Shown: positions 9,830-20,003, counted from the first letter of the stretch. The stretch: 64,000 bases of DNA from Bacteroidota bacterium (GCA_023423405.1 JAFAFR010000037.1:335085-399084); one strand, 5' to 3'. Numbers and translations: made by a program. Notes: generated from the letters alone by a model not told the origin.

Positions 9830-11774
9830 AGGGCTTTATTTCACATTCTATATATACAGAAGTGCCTCTTCCCGGTTCGGACTGTATGTCCATTTTCCCG
9901 TTGAGGTATTTTACCCGCGACGCAATATTCCGCAGTCCTGCTGAGCCGGCGCCAGTCTGCCCCGGATCAAATCCTTTTCCATTGTCCTCCACCGTTATAT
10001 TGAGGTATTCTTCTTCATGCCGCATGATCTGAACAAGTATGGCGGTTGCCCCGCTGTGTTTTACTGCGTTGTTGATCAGTTCCTGCACGATCCGGTAGAT
10101 CACCACTTCAGTGGAATTGTCCATTCGTTTCTCCATACCCCGGAATTCGCACTGGATGGTGAAGTCCTGCTGCCGCGACAAGCCATCGCTGTAATCCTGC
10201 AATGCCTGTGGCAGTCCGAATTTCAGCAGGGTTTCCGGCATCATATTGTGCGCAATGCGGCGCATTTCCGAAATGGAATCTTCCAGGTTCACCAAAACCC
10301 TGTTAAAGGCCAATCCGTTTTCTTCCGTCAGCACAAGATTTCCTTTCATAGCACCCAATTGAAGTTTTACACCACTCAGCAAACCGCCCAGTCCATCGTG
10401 CAGGTCTTTGGCGATGCGCGACCGCTCTTCTTCCTGTCCTTTCAAAAGCGACTGTGTGGCCAGCAATTGCTTTTCGGCCTCCAGTTCTTTGATCCTTTGT
10501 TCCTGTATTTTTTTGCGCTGGCTGTAGTTACGGTAACCCAGTAAAGAAATAACCAGCAACACAATCATTCCGCCAACCAGGATCCAGTTCACGGCATTTT
10601 TTCTTTTCAGCTTTTCTTCCTGGAGCGCAAGCTGTGTATTCTTTTTATCCAGTTCAAATTTCTTTTCCAGGTTGAGTGTGTGGGTTAAGACCTGGTTGTT
10701 CAGTAAACTGTCCCGTATGGATTTGGCTTCGTTTTCAAACTGCTTTGCTTTCCAGGGATCTTTTGCCAGATAGGCCAGCGCAGCGAGTTGATCCAGGGCA
10801 AGCACTTCCTGGCGCGGAAGCCGGTGTTCTTTTATCAATGCAAGCGCCTGCCCGATGTATTGCCCCGACGCGGCATGGTCTCCCTGGTACATATAACAAT
10901 AGGAAAGTCCGCGCAGTGCAACGATTTCGTCCGGCGGCAAATGAATTCTTTTTGCCGTTTGTAAAACCGACTGGTAATAGTTTTTACTTTCTTCCAGGTT
11001 TTTCTTCCACAAATTGACATCACCCAAGTTGATGTTGATCGTGGACAGCAACACTTCGTCATGGATCGCTTTTGCAATTTGTTCCGCCTCCTTAAAGTAA
11101 ACAAATGCGGAATCTTTCCGGTTCATGCTCCCATACACAACGCCCAGGTTGGTCAGCGAATAGGCCAGCATTTTCGGGTTGTTGAGCAGCCTGAATGCTT
11201 CGACCGCCTTCTTTCCATATTGCAAAGCCTTGTCGTACTGCTCCATCGCGGTGTAGAGATTCTGCAGTATATCGGCTGCCTGGGCCAGCAACAGCTTGTT
11301 GTCCAGCTCTTCAAATAACTGGTATCCTTTCTGATAGTATTCAGCCGCAAGGGAATAATCGCTGAGGTAATTATAGGAAGTGCCGGTGTTAAAATAGGCT
11401 TTTGCGAGGTGTTCCTTGCTGTTCAGTTTTTTCGCCGCTTCAATTCCCTGCAGGTTCAATACAAGGGAGGAATCGAATTTTCCTTCCATGTTCAGCACAA
11501 AACTGTAGTTGCTGATGAATTTCGATTCCGTCTCCGCGTAACCGATCTTTTCACCCAATGCCCGGGCCTGCCGGTAATATTGTTTGGCCGTTTCCAGGTC
11601 GCTGGCTTCGTATTCCTGCCCGATGGCCAGGAGCAACTGCACTTTGTCGGGGTTATCTGCAGCGGTTTTCAATGCATTGATCAGGCTGTCTTTTACACCC
11701 GGATGCTGCGCCTGGACTGTCCAGGTACAGGCGAAGAAAAACAGGGAGAAAAAGAAAAACCGAACTGTCATCAT
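9822..11774 (-). CDS. TPR sensor histidine kinase (HisKA_3/HATPase)
   Basis: About 650 residues. I start at MMTVRFFFFSLFF because this gives a signal peptide ending TVQAQ; the frame extends 16 codons upstream without a better start. A periplasmic array of tetratricopeptide repeats fills residues ~35-390, followed by one membrane segment (WILVGGMIVLLVISLLGY), a coiled coil, a HisKA_3 dimerisation domain with the phospho-acceptor His in IAKDLHDGLGG, and a HATPase domain (ELINNAVKHSG, EDNGKGFD). This is the standard Bacteroidota layout of TPR sensor kinases that pair with NarL-like regulators; the partner is the overlapping downstream gene. The sensed signal is unknown. Confidence 0.93.
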   Translation of the reverse strand: MMTVRFFFFSLFFFACTWTVQAQHPGVKDSLINALKTAADNPDKVQLLLAIGQEYEASDLETAKQYYRQARALGEKIGYAETESKFISNYSFVLNMEGKFDSSLVLNLQGIEAAKKLNSKEHLAKAYFNTGTSYNYLSDYSLAAEYYQKGYQLFEELDNKLLLAQAADILQNLYTAMEQYDKALQYGKKAVEAFRLLNNPKMLAYSLTNLGVVYGSMNRKDSAFVYFKEAEQIAKAIHDEVLLSTININLGDVNLWKKNLEESKNYYQSVLQTAKRIHLPPDEIVALRGLSYCYMYQGDHAASGQYIGQALALIKEHRLPRQEVLALDQLAALAYLAKDPWKAKQFENEAKSIRDSLLNNQVLTHTLNLEKKFELDKKNTQLALQEEKLKRKNAVNWILVGGMIVLLVISLLGYRNYSQRKKIQEQRIKELEAEKQLLATQSLLKGQEEERSRIAKDLHDGLGGLLSGVKLQLGAMKGNLVLTEENGLAFNRVLVNLEDSISEMRRIAHNMMPETLLKFGLPQALQDYSDGLSRQQDFTIQCEFRGMEKRMDNSTEVVIYRIVQELINNAVKHSGATAILVQIMRHEEEYLNITVEDNGKGFDPGQTGAGSAGLRNIASRVKYLNGKMDIQSEPGRGTSVYIECEIKPYG

Positions 11775-11935
11775 TACACGCTTATGTACAAATATCTGCA
11801 TTCCACGGCAGGAAGGGATCACCCCTTCAGGTGATTTTTTCCCTCTACAAAATCACGGAACCGCAGGATTGATTCCGGAGATGGTTCATCCCAATTTTAC
11901 AGCATCGAAAACAATGAACCGATAAAACCAAACAG

Positions 11936-12661
11936 ATGAAAAAATACCTATTATTTCCGGCGGCGATATTGTTACTGGTGCTTACATCCTGTGCCAAATC
12001 GGGCGGGGAGCCCGATGAAGAAAACAACAACAAGCCACCCTTCGTAATCTGGATGGGATTGAAGACCGGGTCCACCGGTAACTGGGCCAATATGGAATGG
12101 AAAGTGGTGTTGCCCGACGGAAGTTATTTCAACCAACTGCCACGGGAAGGGTTCCTGGATTTTTCCAGCCATCAAACCGGTGGCACCTGGGGCAGTTTTA
12201 CGTTGAACGGCACTACCGGCACTTTTAAAAACCAGTACGAAACGATACAGGTCAAAAAAATAAGTGATACAGAACTGGAAAAGATCGGTTATACCAACCG
12301 GTTATACAAGCTGGAACCGGTGGACGGACTACAACTATCCGGCAAATACAATACCATCCCCAACTGGTCGGGGATTCCCAATTATCCTTATGGCCCCAGC
12401 GACGCGCAGCCTATGATAGTATTTGCGGCAGACGGCAGTTTCAACGACCTGGGCGCTTTTGTTACCAATTTCAGCCAACCCGGCCAGGATCCGCAACGGG
12501 CGCCCGGAAAAGGCAGCTACGAAATAAAAAACTTTACGCTGATACTGCATTATTCCGATGGCCGGAAAATCACCAAATCATTCAGCGGTCTGTTCAATCA
12601 AAAAACAACTGCCAGCAGTGAGCTTGTATTCATCGGCGGTAATCCTTTTTATAACAAATAG
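11936..12661 (+). CDS. Lipoprotein of unknown function
   Basis: 241 residues with a lipoprotein signal (lipobox LLVLTSC near residue 18) followed by an acidic, low-complexity linker (EPDEENNN), typical of Bacteroidota surface-exposed lipoproteins. The rest is beta-rich with several Gly/Trp segments and no recognised catalytic motif. It is transcribed divergently from the two-component system and is followed 10 bp later by a second exported protein, so it probably heads a three-gene unit. Confidence 0.75.
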   Translation: MKKYLLFPAAILLLVLTSCAKSGGEPDEENNNKPPFVIWMGLKTGSTGNWANMEWKVVLPDGSYFNQLPREGFLDFSSHQTGGTWGSFTLNGTTGTFKNQYETIQVKKISDTELEKIGYTNRLYKLEPVDGLQLSGKYNTIPNWSGIPNYPYGPSDAQPMIVFAADGSFNDLGAFVTNFSQPGQDPQRAPGKGSYEIKNFTLILHYSDGRKITKSFSGLFNQKTTASSELVFIGGNPFYNK

Positions 12662-12671
12662 CGCATATGCC

Positions 12672-14756
12672 ATGAGGTTATACCTGTTTTTATTCCTCCT
12701 GCTGGGTTCGTTTTATCAAATAAAGGGACAGGCCAAACCCGAAGAGAAAGCGCCCACGCAAAAGGAGGTGGAAGAGCTGATGAAGGAAGCACAGCAAATG
12801 ATGCGTGACCTGAGCGACGAAGACAAAAAAGCAATGGACAGTCTGGGTATCAAAATGCCGGTTTTCAGCAAGCCTCCCAAAGTCTCCAACAAGCAACTGG
12901 CCGATGCCTGGGAAGACGAAAACCGCGTTGTACCGAAAAAAGATGCTGCCCGTATTGCTGCTGTACCAAAATCGGTTACAGATGCCCGTATGGGAAGCTA
13001 TCTTGCTGCCATCGGGAAAAAAATAACGGGTACCCTTGATGCCGAGGTTGTGAAAATGGGTGACAAGATATACAGCTACCTCCGGCAAAACAGCAAAAAC
13101 AATGCAGCAGCAGGCAATATGACCGTTGCTTTCTGGCTGGCCGGAAAGCCGCAACTGGCCTTGTACACGCTGGGAAAAGTTTGCAGCAACGACCCTTCCA
13201 ATGCCGATAACCTCAGTAATTATGCTGCCATGCTTTCCATGCAGGGGGCGCAGCACCTGGCTATACCCATCCTTAATAACCTCAATGCCAAATTTCCTAA
13301 AAACAGCACGCTGCTCAACAACCTGGGGCAGGCCTGGCTGGGTTTGGGTGAGTTGGTGAAGGCCGAAAAATACCTGGACAGCGCCCTGGTGCTGTATCCG
13401 CTTCATCCGCAGGCCAATATGGCCAAGGCGGCCATTGCAGAAAGCAAGGGAAATACGGAAAAAGCCAGGGAGGCGATCAAAAAATGCATGCAGCATGCGT
13501 ACACGCCTGAAAAAGAAGCCAGGCTGGCAAAGCTGGGTCAGAAGATGAGCGCCGGGGATGTAGGGCTGCCGCGGCGAAGCAAGGCAGATCCCATGAACCT
13601 CGGTGGTTTCCGTCCGCCGGATTTTCCTTTAAGTGTTGAAAGCTGTGCCAAACTGGGTTTGGAGTGGATCGACTTTTTCAAACAGGTGGATGATAAAATC
13701 GGCCTGCTGACGCAATTGAAACAAAACGCCAACGCGGCTGCTGCAAAGGGCCAGTTTGTATCTGCGCCCCTGTACGCCAACAGGGCTGCCAAAAAATACA
13801 AAGCCTATACCGATCTGTACCAGCAAAAACTGGCAGCGCATACAAAACGGGTGGTGTCCTTCATCCAGGGTGAAGGCCTGTCGTTGAAAAACGCGTACGA
13901 GGCGGAGATTAAAAAGATACGCAAGGAAGAGAATGACCAGATTGGTGAAGGAAAGGCCAACAAAAGCTATTGCCCGAGATACAAACAGGCGGCGGACAAT
14001 TATCTGAAGGCTGTCAATTCGGCCATGCAGGAATTCTACAGCGATGGCCTGCAATTGAAGAAAGAGTTTCTGAATGAATCGGCCTATTATACGATGTACC
14101 TGATGTGGCCGGAGCAGTTCGAAATGGCAAAGCTGGATTTTCAGATAGACTGGTTGAAGACCCTGAAAAAGGGTCTGGTAACTGCCAGCTATGGATCGGG
14201 TTTCCCTTTTATTTCCATTACCGAATACATGTGTGATGCGAACGCGCAGGATCCAAAGAAAACCAAACTGCAGCATTTTGATGATGTGCATTGCAACTAT
14301 AAAAGCAAAACGGACCTGCATGTCATCAAATTTGAAAGCAACTGCAGCCGCTTGACGAGCAGTTTCGATGTGGGCTTTTTGGAGTATGTCCGAAAGGATG
14401 ATTTTGAACGGGCAGAAGGCGATACCTATATCAGCAGCACGGTAAAAGTGAGTGCCGAAGCCGGAAAGAGCACAGAGAAAGGGCCTTTGAAAGCAGAAGC
14501 CAAAATTGCGGCCGGCGTGGAAGTGGAGCTAGACCGCAAAGGCGTAAAAGATGTTACCCTGGTGGTGGAAGGGAAAGTGGGTGTTGGTACCAACGTTTTT
14601 GATGAGGGGATGGAAGAGCACGGAAATATAGCAGGAAATGATGTGTGGGACACCACCATCGAAGCAGGCGTGGAAGGAAGAATCAGCATCATGAGCGGGC
14701 AGGGCAGCGTTTCCGGTACGGGTGTGTTAAGTGGTATCAGCCTAACCGGCTGGTAA
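12672..14756 (+). CDS. Exported TPR protein with beta-rich C-terminus
   Basis: About 694 residues starting at MRLYLFLFLLLGSF, which gives a signal peptide; the frame opens further upstream inside the preceding gene and that part is ignored. An early acidic helical stretch (TQKEVEELMKEAQQMMRDL) is followed by TPR-like repeats near residues 220-280 (LLNNLGQAWLGLGELVKAEKYL). The final ~110 residues are Gly/Val-rich alternating beta strands. No enzyme motif is seen. It probably acts with its neighbours, the lipoprotein before it and the secreted protein after it. Confidence 0.72.
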   Translation: MRLYLFLFLLLGSFYQIKGQAKPEEKAPTQKEVEELMKEAQQMMRDLSDEDKKAMDSLGIKMPVFSKPPKVSNKQLADAWEDENRVVPKKDAARIAAVPKSVTDARMGSYLAAIGKKITGTLDAEVVKMGDKIYSYLRQNSKNNAAAGNMTVAFWLAGKPQLALYTLGKVCSNDPSNADNLSNYAAMLSMQGAQHLAIPILNNLNAKFPKNSTLLNNLGQAWLGLGELVKAEKYLDSALVLYPLHPQANMAKAAIAESKGNTEKAREAIKKCMQHAYTPEKEARLAKLGQKMSAGDVGLPRRSKADPMNLGGFRPPDFPLSVESCAKLGLEWIDFFKQVDDKIGLLTQLKQNANAAAAKGQFVSAPLYANRAAKKYKAYTDLYQQKLAAHTKRVVSFIQGEGLSLKNAYEAEIKKIRKEENDQIGEGKANKSYCPRYKQAADNYLKAVNSAMQEFYSDGLQLKKEFLNESAYYTMYLMWPEQFEMAKLDFQIDWLKTLKKGLVTASYGSGFPFISITEYMCDANAQDPKKTKLQHFDDVHCNYKSKTDLHVIKFESNCSRLTSSFDVGFLEYVRKDDFERAEGDTYISSTVKVSAEAGKSTEKGPLKAEAKIAAGVEVELDRKGVKDVTLVVEGKVGVGTNVFDEGMEEHGNIAGNDVWDTTIEAGVEGRISIMSGQGSVSGTGVLSGISLTGW

Positions 14757-14796
14757 ATTTTCCGATCATTGACTTCAAATAAAAAAGGGAAACACC

Positions 14797-16725
14797 ATGA
14801 ATAAAGCTGGTCTTTTTTTGCACTGCTTTTTGCTGTGCTGTTTGTTGCTGCCCGGTTTACATGGCCAGTCGCAGCGCAGTAAGGATGCCCGGTTGGAGGA
14901 CAGCATCTTCTCCTGGAAAGCCATCCCCGGACTGAAAGCATCCGATTACCCAAGACCGTTTTCGGCAGCGCAGTTGCAACATCCCAAACTATTTGCGCAG
15001 TGGTTGCAGCAAAGTTATGTGCCCATTGGTGCGTTGGATTTTCCCTATGCCATTGCCGAGCCCAACAAAAAAGATGAGGTGCAGCCTTATGGTACGGGTA
15101 TCAATGTCGCCATGTGGCGCGCCATGTGGGACAATGCCGGCACTAAGGTGGTCAGGCAACCGCATTCGGAAAACGCCATCTATATGCTCACCAATTGCAT
15201 CATAGATGCCGAACCCATCCGCATGCTCACCATTCCCGGCCGGGCTGTTTTTACGCGGTGTTCGCCCGACATAGCAAAAGCGTTTTTGGGCAGCAGTGAA
15301 AGGAGAAACGGGTTCGTTCAGCAACTGCAACTGAAGAAGCATCCGCAGATCGGTAAATATCTGATCCAGTATTATGGCTGTGACGGTGATGGCTGCCAGC
15401 CACTGGTAGCTGTGTACCTGACGCCCGGCAATCAATTGCCCATCCGCCAACTGACCCGGGGCGAAGTGTTGGATATGATTGAACAGGCAATTCCCGCTGA
15501 GATCATCGCAACGAAGAACAAATTAAAATCCACTTTCGGGCACCGCCCCGAAAGCCTGCAGCAGGAATACAGGCGTTTCGATGAAACCGTATTGCCCAGG
15601 TGGAAAAGCAACCTGGAAAAGCTGAGAAAGCAATACGGCAACAGTCTGGATATGCCTGCCGAGCTTAGGGATGGCAAAGGAATTGAAATGATCGCTGTAT
15701 TTAACGGCGATGCCATTTTTGCAGAGGAGAGCTGGGTGAAAAAACAAAACACTTATGGCATCTATACCTACAACGACGGCGTGCTAGAAAAAAGCAAAAA
15801 AGACCAGCCTTTGTGGATCTGCATCAGTTGGAAACCCGCCGACAATCAATACGCTCCCTATGAAAGAGAAATCCACCGGAGCATGGTCGCGCATTTCAAC
15901 TTTGATTATGTATTTGATTACTTTTTCCAGCGGGAGGTGGCGTCGCGTGGTCCCTATACCATTTTAAACGGGGAGATACAGAAAGCACACCTGGCTTCCT
16001 ACCGGAAAAAGGAAAAAGCAACTGTTGCCAGGCGCCTTCCTGCCAATATGTATTTTTTGGAAGACTTTGCAGGGACTGCGGTAGGCGAAAAGCCCGGGGG
16101 CTGGTATGTGCCGGGGGTGGGCGTGCCTTCTATCATAGCAAAGGTTGATGGAGAAAGTGGCCATTGGGTTCAACTGGGTCAGCATCAGCTGATGCCGGTA
16201 GCTGGTAAAGAGCCCTTGCCTGAAAATTTCCGGATGGAATTTGACGCGGCCACCGATAAGGACTTTACGGAAAACACCGGTGGCGCTTTTTTGCTTCGGG
16301 TCCACAACAAAATACTGACCCCAAACGGCGATTACAAAGATGCTCCCAAACAACTGTTCATAGATCTCGACGCCAAAGCCGGCAATGCAAAGTTCTCACA
16401 GAACCCCGCGGGGTGGGTACGATGCAAGGCAACTTATACGGGAATGAACAGTGCCCTTCGTTATGGGGATGTGCTGCAATACAGCAACGACTTCAGCAAC
16501 AAAAAAAACAAGGTACATTTTACCCTCACCAAAGAGGGGCGGAAAGTAAGGGCTTTTATAGATGGGAAGGAAATTATAGCGCTGGACAAGTATGGAAAGC
16601 CTATTCCCGGGTTTAATGAGTTGCCGGAAGGGGCAAGGTTTACGTCTTTTTATTTTGAGAATGAAGGTGGTGGTGGCGGGAAGACGGGTATTTATATCAG
16701 CAATATTAAAATTCGGGGGTTCTAA
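14797..16725 (+). CDS. Secreted protein with C-terminal LamG/DUF1080-like domain
   Basis: 642 residues with a signal peptide ending near LHGQ. The N-terminal ~400 residues have no recognised family. The last ~200 residues (from about YFLEDFAGTAVGEKPGGW) look like a concanavalin-type jelly roll: an opening FAGTAVG..P..W strand, FRMEFDAATDKDF, and a late VRAFIDGKEIIALD...GIYISNIKIRGF pattern that is common in LamG or DUF1080-type carbohydrate-binding domains. It is the last gene of the 11.9-16.7 kb run. Confidence 0.7.
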   Translation: MNKAGLFLHCFLLCCLLLPGLHGQSQRSKDARLEDSIFSWKAIPGLKASDYPRPFSAAQLQHPKLFAQWLQQSYVPIGALDFPYAIAEPNKKDEVQPYGTGINVAMWRAMWDNAGTKVVRQPHSENAIYMLTNCIIDAEPIRMLTIPGRAVFTRCSPDIAKAFLGSSERRNGFVQQLQLKKHPQIGKYLIQYYGCDGDGCQPLVAVYLTPGNQLPIRQLTRGEVLDMIEQAIPAEIIATKNKLKSTFGHRPESLQQEYRRFDETVLPRWKSNLEKLRKQYGNSLDMPAELRDGKGIEMIAVFNGDAIFAEESWVKKQNTYGIYTYNDGVLEKSKKDQPLWICISWKPADNQYAPYEREIHRSMVAHFNFDYVFDYFFQREVASRGPYTILNGEIQKAHLASYRKKEKATVARRLPANMYFLEDFAGTAVGEKPGGWYVPGVGVPSIIAKVDGESGHWVQLGQHQLMPVAGKEPLPENFRMEFDAATDKDFTENTGGAFLLRVHNKILTPNGDYKDAPKQLFIDLDAKAGNAKFSQNPAGWVRCKATYTGMNSALRYGDVLQYSNDFSNKKNKVHFTLTKEGRKVRAFIDGKEIIALDKYGKPIPGFNELPEGARFTSFYFENEGGGGGKTGIYISNIKIRGF

Positions 16726-17020
16726 AGGGGGGTGAGGTACAATCATGGAAGTCATTTGCAGCAACAACCTACGAACAGGAAAATCTGATACCTAAATTTT
16801 TTAAATAAATAGCTAACAATCAATCTCTTCCAAAGGACAAATTTATCTCCGACTGGTTTGTTCACCTGGAGGGAGAATAAAGAAGGATAGCATATTTGGC
16901 TTTTCAAAGTTTATAACGCTTTGAATTGTCCCTAGCTATTGGTATCCCTTTGTTGGTGAACTACCCCTGAAACTACAATGCCCAATCCGTACCGAGATCA
17001 TCTTTCGGCATTTGGGCAAC
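16726..17020. other. Gene-free junction between chromosome and defence island
   Basis: About 295 bp in which I see no credible gene. It marks a visible fall in GC content from the upstream secreted-protein genes to the AT-rich hsd region. No clear terminator or attachment repeat could be recognised in it. Confidence 0.5.
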
Positions 17021-17034
17021 TAAATGATAATTTA
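17021..17034 (+). repeat. hsdS inversion site 1
   Basis: TAAATGATAATTTA in direct orientation, inside the codons for NDNL at the border of the central conserved region. First of four identical 14-mers in the hsdS region. Confidence 0.75.
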
Positions 17035-17724
17035 GAGCAGATAGCTAGAGCGCTGTATGACTACTGGTTTGTGCAGTTTGATTTCCCGAATAAGGATGGA
17101 AGACCTTATAAGAGCAATGGTGGTAAAATGGTTTGGAATGAAGCATTGAAAAGAAGAATACCCTACGGATGGGAAGTTGGAAGTCTAAATAAAATTGCAA
17201 ACATAACAATGGGGCAATCTCCATCTGGCACTTCATATAATGAAACGGGTGAAGGACTTATTTTTTTTCAGGGAAGTACCGATTTTGGCTGGCGATTTCC
17301 ATCCGTAAGACAATTTACAACCTCACCTTCGAGATTTGCAAAGCAGGGAGATATATTATTAAGTGTACGGGCTCCTGTTGGAGCTATGAATATAGCAGAT
17401 GTTGATTGCTGTATTGGAAGAGGCTTAGCTGCTTTACATAGTAAGATAGCTCATGATGTGTTTTTATTTAATACAGTTCTTGGTTTGAAAGTTACTTTTG
17501 AGAGGCGAAACGTGGATGGGACAACGTTTGGCTCAATAACAAAAGATGATTTACATTCTTTGACTATAATAATCCCCCCAGGAAAACTTCAAGAGCAGTA
17601 TGAATCTATAGTAAAATCAGCCCATCTATTGATTTTAAAAAACCACAAAGAAAACCAGCATCTCTCCCAACTTCGGGATTGGCTGTTACCCATGCTCATG
17701 AACGGACAGGTAATAGTTGAGTAA
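17021..17724 (+). pseudogene. hsdS: Silent hsdS half cassette (second target-recognition domain)
   Basis: Encodes the central conserved region onward of a type I specificity subunit: NDNLEQIARALYDYWFVQFDFP, then a target-recognition domain (WEVGSLNKIANITMGQSPSG...), ending HLSQLRDWLLPMLMNGQVIVE. The N-terminal target-recognition domain is missing; the open frame before 17021 encodes unrelated residues. The cassette is bounded by two copies of the 14-bp site TAAATGATAATTTA, one direct at its start and one inverted just beyond its stop. Its shared central and C-terminal segments closely match the hsdS copy at 18.8-20.0 kb, while the recognition domain differs. It is best read as a stored alternative specificity that becomes expressed only after inversion. 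Confidence 0.85.
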
Positions 17725-17735
17725 AATTTGTAAAA

Positions 17736-17749
17736 TAAATTATCATTTA
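17736..17749 (-). repeat. hsdS inversion site 2
   Basis: Reverse complement of the 14-bp site, 11 bp after the stop of the silent cassette. The preceding bases (TTTGTAAAA) are shared with site 4. Confidence 0.75.
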
Positions 17750-17809
17750 ACTAAATCAGTAGCTATTTTTGTTTTCGTTCCTTTGGGGTTTTATAATAAA
17801 ACTATCCCC

Positions 17810-18802
17810 ATGCAAGAGATTGTAAAGCAAGGAATTATCGCTGAAATGGCCACAGTTTTAAATTTTCAACAATTGCAAATGCTGGAGAGGGTTCTTCACC
17901 AGAATTTTCGTGGCATTGAAATCCGTTGCAAACCCAGCGATCAGATATCATTAACTGAGAAAACTGAAGAATTACTTACTTTGTTCATTTCCGCAAAAAA
18001 AATAGAGGGCTGTTCAGAAAAGTCATTAAAGTATTATCACAGTACTATTGAAGCATTGCTTAAGAAGCTGAGTAAAAGAATTCCGGAAATTTCTACCAAT
18101 GATCTAAGGCGCTATCTATCAGACTATCAGGAAAAAAAGAACTCAAGTAAAGTCACCATTGATAATATCCGCAGGATTTTTTCCAGTTTCTTTTCCTGGC
18201 TTGAGGACGAGGATTACATTTTAAAATCTCCGGTAAGAAGAATACACAAAGTAAAATCAGCCAAGACGATAAAAGAAATCTTAAGCGATGAAGAACTGGA
18301 AGTATTAAGGGACAATTGCAAAGAAGTACGGGATCTTGCCCTAGTAGAAATATTAAGCTCAACGGGCATCAGGGTAGGCGAACTGGTAAAAATAAACAAG
18401 GAAGATATTGATTTTCATGAACGCTCCTGTATTGTAACCGGGAAGGGAAACAAAGAACGGGAAGTATATTTTGACGCAAGAGCGAAGCTCCATTTAAAGC
18501 AATATCTCAATAGCAGAGCCGATGATAACAAAGCTCTTTTTGTCTCGTTGTCGAAACCTCATTCACGCCTTTCCATTGGCGGTGTTGAATCTGTATTACG
18601 AAAACTTGGTATAAAGTCTAATATATCGAAGGTCCATCCGCACAAATTCCGAAGAACGCTGGCCACTATGGCTATTGATAAAGGAATGCCTATTGAACAA
18701 GTGCAAAAACTGCTTGGTCATGTAAAAATAGATACCACACTGCATTATGCGATGGTAAACCAGGCCAATGTAAAAATTGCTCATAGAAAATTCATTGGTT
18801 AG
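17810..18802 (+). CDS. Tyrosine recombinase of the hsdS shufflon
   Basis: 330 residues starting at MQEIVKQGIIAEMA; earlier in-frame ATG at 17717 would read through the inversion site and is rejected. An N-terminal SAM-like core-binding domain (residues ~65-150) is followed by a phage-integrase catalytic domain with the Arg in SSTGIRVGEL, the Lys in GKGNKEREV, the H-x-x-R box HPHKFRRTLA, the second His in LLGHVKIDTT and the nucleophile Tyr in LHYAMV. The family is XerC/XerD-like. Its position between two hsdS cassettes with inverted 14-bp sites indicates that it inverts hsdS segments, as known for Bacteroidota type I systems, rather than integrating an element. Confidence 0.9.
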   Translation: MQEIVKQGIIAEMATVLNFQQLQMLERVLHQNFRGIEIRCKPSDQISLTEKTEELLTLFISAKKIEGCSEKSLKYYHSTIEALLKKLSKRIPEISTNDLRRYLSDYQEKKNSSKVTIDNIRRIFSSFFSWLEDEDYILKSPVRRIHKVKSAKTIKEILSDEELEVLRDNCKEVRDLALVEILSSTGIRVGELVKINKEDIDFHERSCIVTGKGNKEREVYFDARAKLHLKQYLNSRADDNKALFVSLSKPHSRLSIGGVESVLRKLGIKSNISKVHPHKFRRTLATMAIDKGMPIEQVQKLLGHVKIDTTLHYAMVNQANVKIAHRKFIG

Positions 18803-18803
18803 A

Positions 18804-20003
18804 ATGAATAAGATTAAACTCATTGAAGCAGTATCGTACTCGAAGAGAAAAGTAAAATATACCGATCTTTCGATAGAGACCTATATCACAACAGATAATT
18901 TATTACAAGACAAAGCAGGAATTAAACCTGCAATTAATTTACCGCCCAAGGGAGATTCATTTTCAGGATATAACGTTGATAATATTTTAATATCCAATAT
19001 CAGGCCTTACCTAAAAAAAATCTGGTTTTCGAAACGTTCAGGAAGCTGTTCTGCCGATGTATTGGTTTTATCTACTCATAAAGGCTTCAACCCAAAATTT
19101 GTTTATTACTCGATTTTCAGGGATGATTTTTTTGAGCATGTAATGAAAGGTGCCAAAGGAACAAAGATGCCAAGAGGAGACAAAGGTCAAATATTAGAAT
19201 TTGAAATACCACATTTTTCTCTCCTCACACAGGATAGGGTTGCCAGTCTATTGTCAACAATTGATAGCAAAATTGATTTAAACAATCGGGTAAATGATAA
19301 TTTAGAGCAGATGGCTAAGACACTGTATGACTATTGGTTTGTGCAGTTTGACTTCCCAGACAAGGATGGGAAACCTTATAAAAGTAATGGTGGGAAGATG
19401 GTTTGGAATGAAGAGCTGAAAAGGGAGATACCGGAGGGATGGAGAGTGAAAAGTTTGCTTGATATCGCCGAATTTACGAATGGGTTAGCATGTCAAAAAT
19501 TTCGTCCGATCGACAAAAATGAGTTCTTGCCAGTCATTAAGATTAAGGAAATGAATGATGGACTATCTGCTAATACCGAATTTGTAAGGAGCGACATTGC
19601 GGAAAAAGTAATTGTAAATAATGGAGATGTTTTGTTTTCTTGGTCGGCATCATTAGATGTGAAGATATGGACAGGAGGTAAAGGTGGTTTGAACCAACAT
19701 ATTTTCAAAGTAACTTCTTCTAACTACCCGAGGACTTTTTTCTACTTTGAAACACTTTCTTATTTACAGCATTTTAAAATGATGGCAGAGCTTAGAAAAA
19801 CAACTATGGGACATATAACTCAAGATCATCTAAAGGAAAGTAGAATTACCATACCTCCAACATACTTAGTAGATGCTATTCATAAAAAAATAAATCCATT
19901 AATAGAGCTAAACATTAGCCACAAAAAACAAAATCAGCATCTTTCCCAATTAAGAGACTGGCTCCTACCCATGCTCATGAACGGCCAAGTAACAGTTGAG
20001 TAA
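18804..20003 (+). CDS. hsdS: Complete second HsdS specificity subunit
   Basis: 399 residues from MNKIKLIEAVSYSKRK; the ATG lies one base after the recombinase stop. It has two target-recognition domains (residues ~5-150 and ~210-360), each followed by a conserved helical region: STIDSKIDLNNRVNDNLEQ then KQNQHLSQLRDWLLPML. The central region contains the 14-bp inversion site 3 and the gene is followed by inverted site 4. It points towards, and away from control by, the hsdRM promoter, so it probably is a reservoir copy, though it could be expressed from its own or the recombinase promoter. Confidence 0.88.
   Translation: MNKIKLIEAVSYSKRKVKYTDLSIETYITTDNLLQDKAGIKPAINLPPKGDSFSGYNVDNILISNIRPYLKKIWFSKRSGSCSADVLVLSTHKGFNPKFVYYSIFRDDFFEHVMKGAKGTKMPRGDKGQILEFEIPHFSLLTQDRVASLLSTIDSKIDLNNRVNDNLEQMAKTLYDYWFVQFDFPDKDGKPYKSNGGKMVWNEELKREIPEGWRVKSLLDIAEFTNGLACQKFRPIDKNEFLPVIKIKEMNDGLSANTEFVRSDIAEKVIVNNGDVLFSWSASLDVKIWTGGKGGLNQHIFKVTSSNYPRTFFYFETLSYLQHFKMMAELRKTTMGHITQDHLKESRITIPPTYLVDAIHKKINPLIELNISHKKQNQHLSQLRDWLLPMLMNGQVTVE
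19291..19304 (+). repeat. hsdS inversion site 3
   Basis: TAAATGATAATTTA in direct orientation inside the complete hsdS, preceded by AACAATCGGG, which also precedes site 4 when that is read on the minus strand with one mismatch, so the homology is over 20 bp. Confidence 0.78.

Noticed and set aside
12690..13496. Long minus-strand frame of 268 codons
   Set aside because: Antisense of the exported TPR protein, no protein-like character.
17717..17809. Earlier start for the tyrosine recombinase
   Set aside because: The extra 31 codons overlap the end of the silent hsdS cassette and inversion site 2; the ATG at 17810 is followed by a normal recombinase start.
17810..18802. Reading the tyrosine recombinase as the integrase of the virus-like element
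   Set aside because: It lies between hsdS cassettes with matching inverted sites, 13 kb away from the element; local hsdS inversion explains it better.
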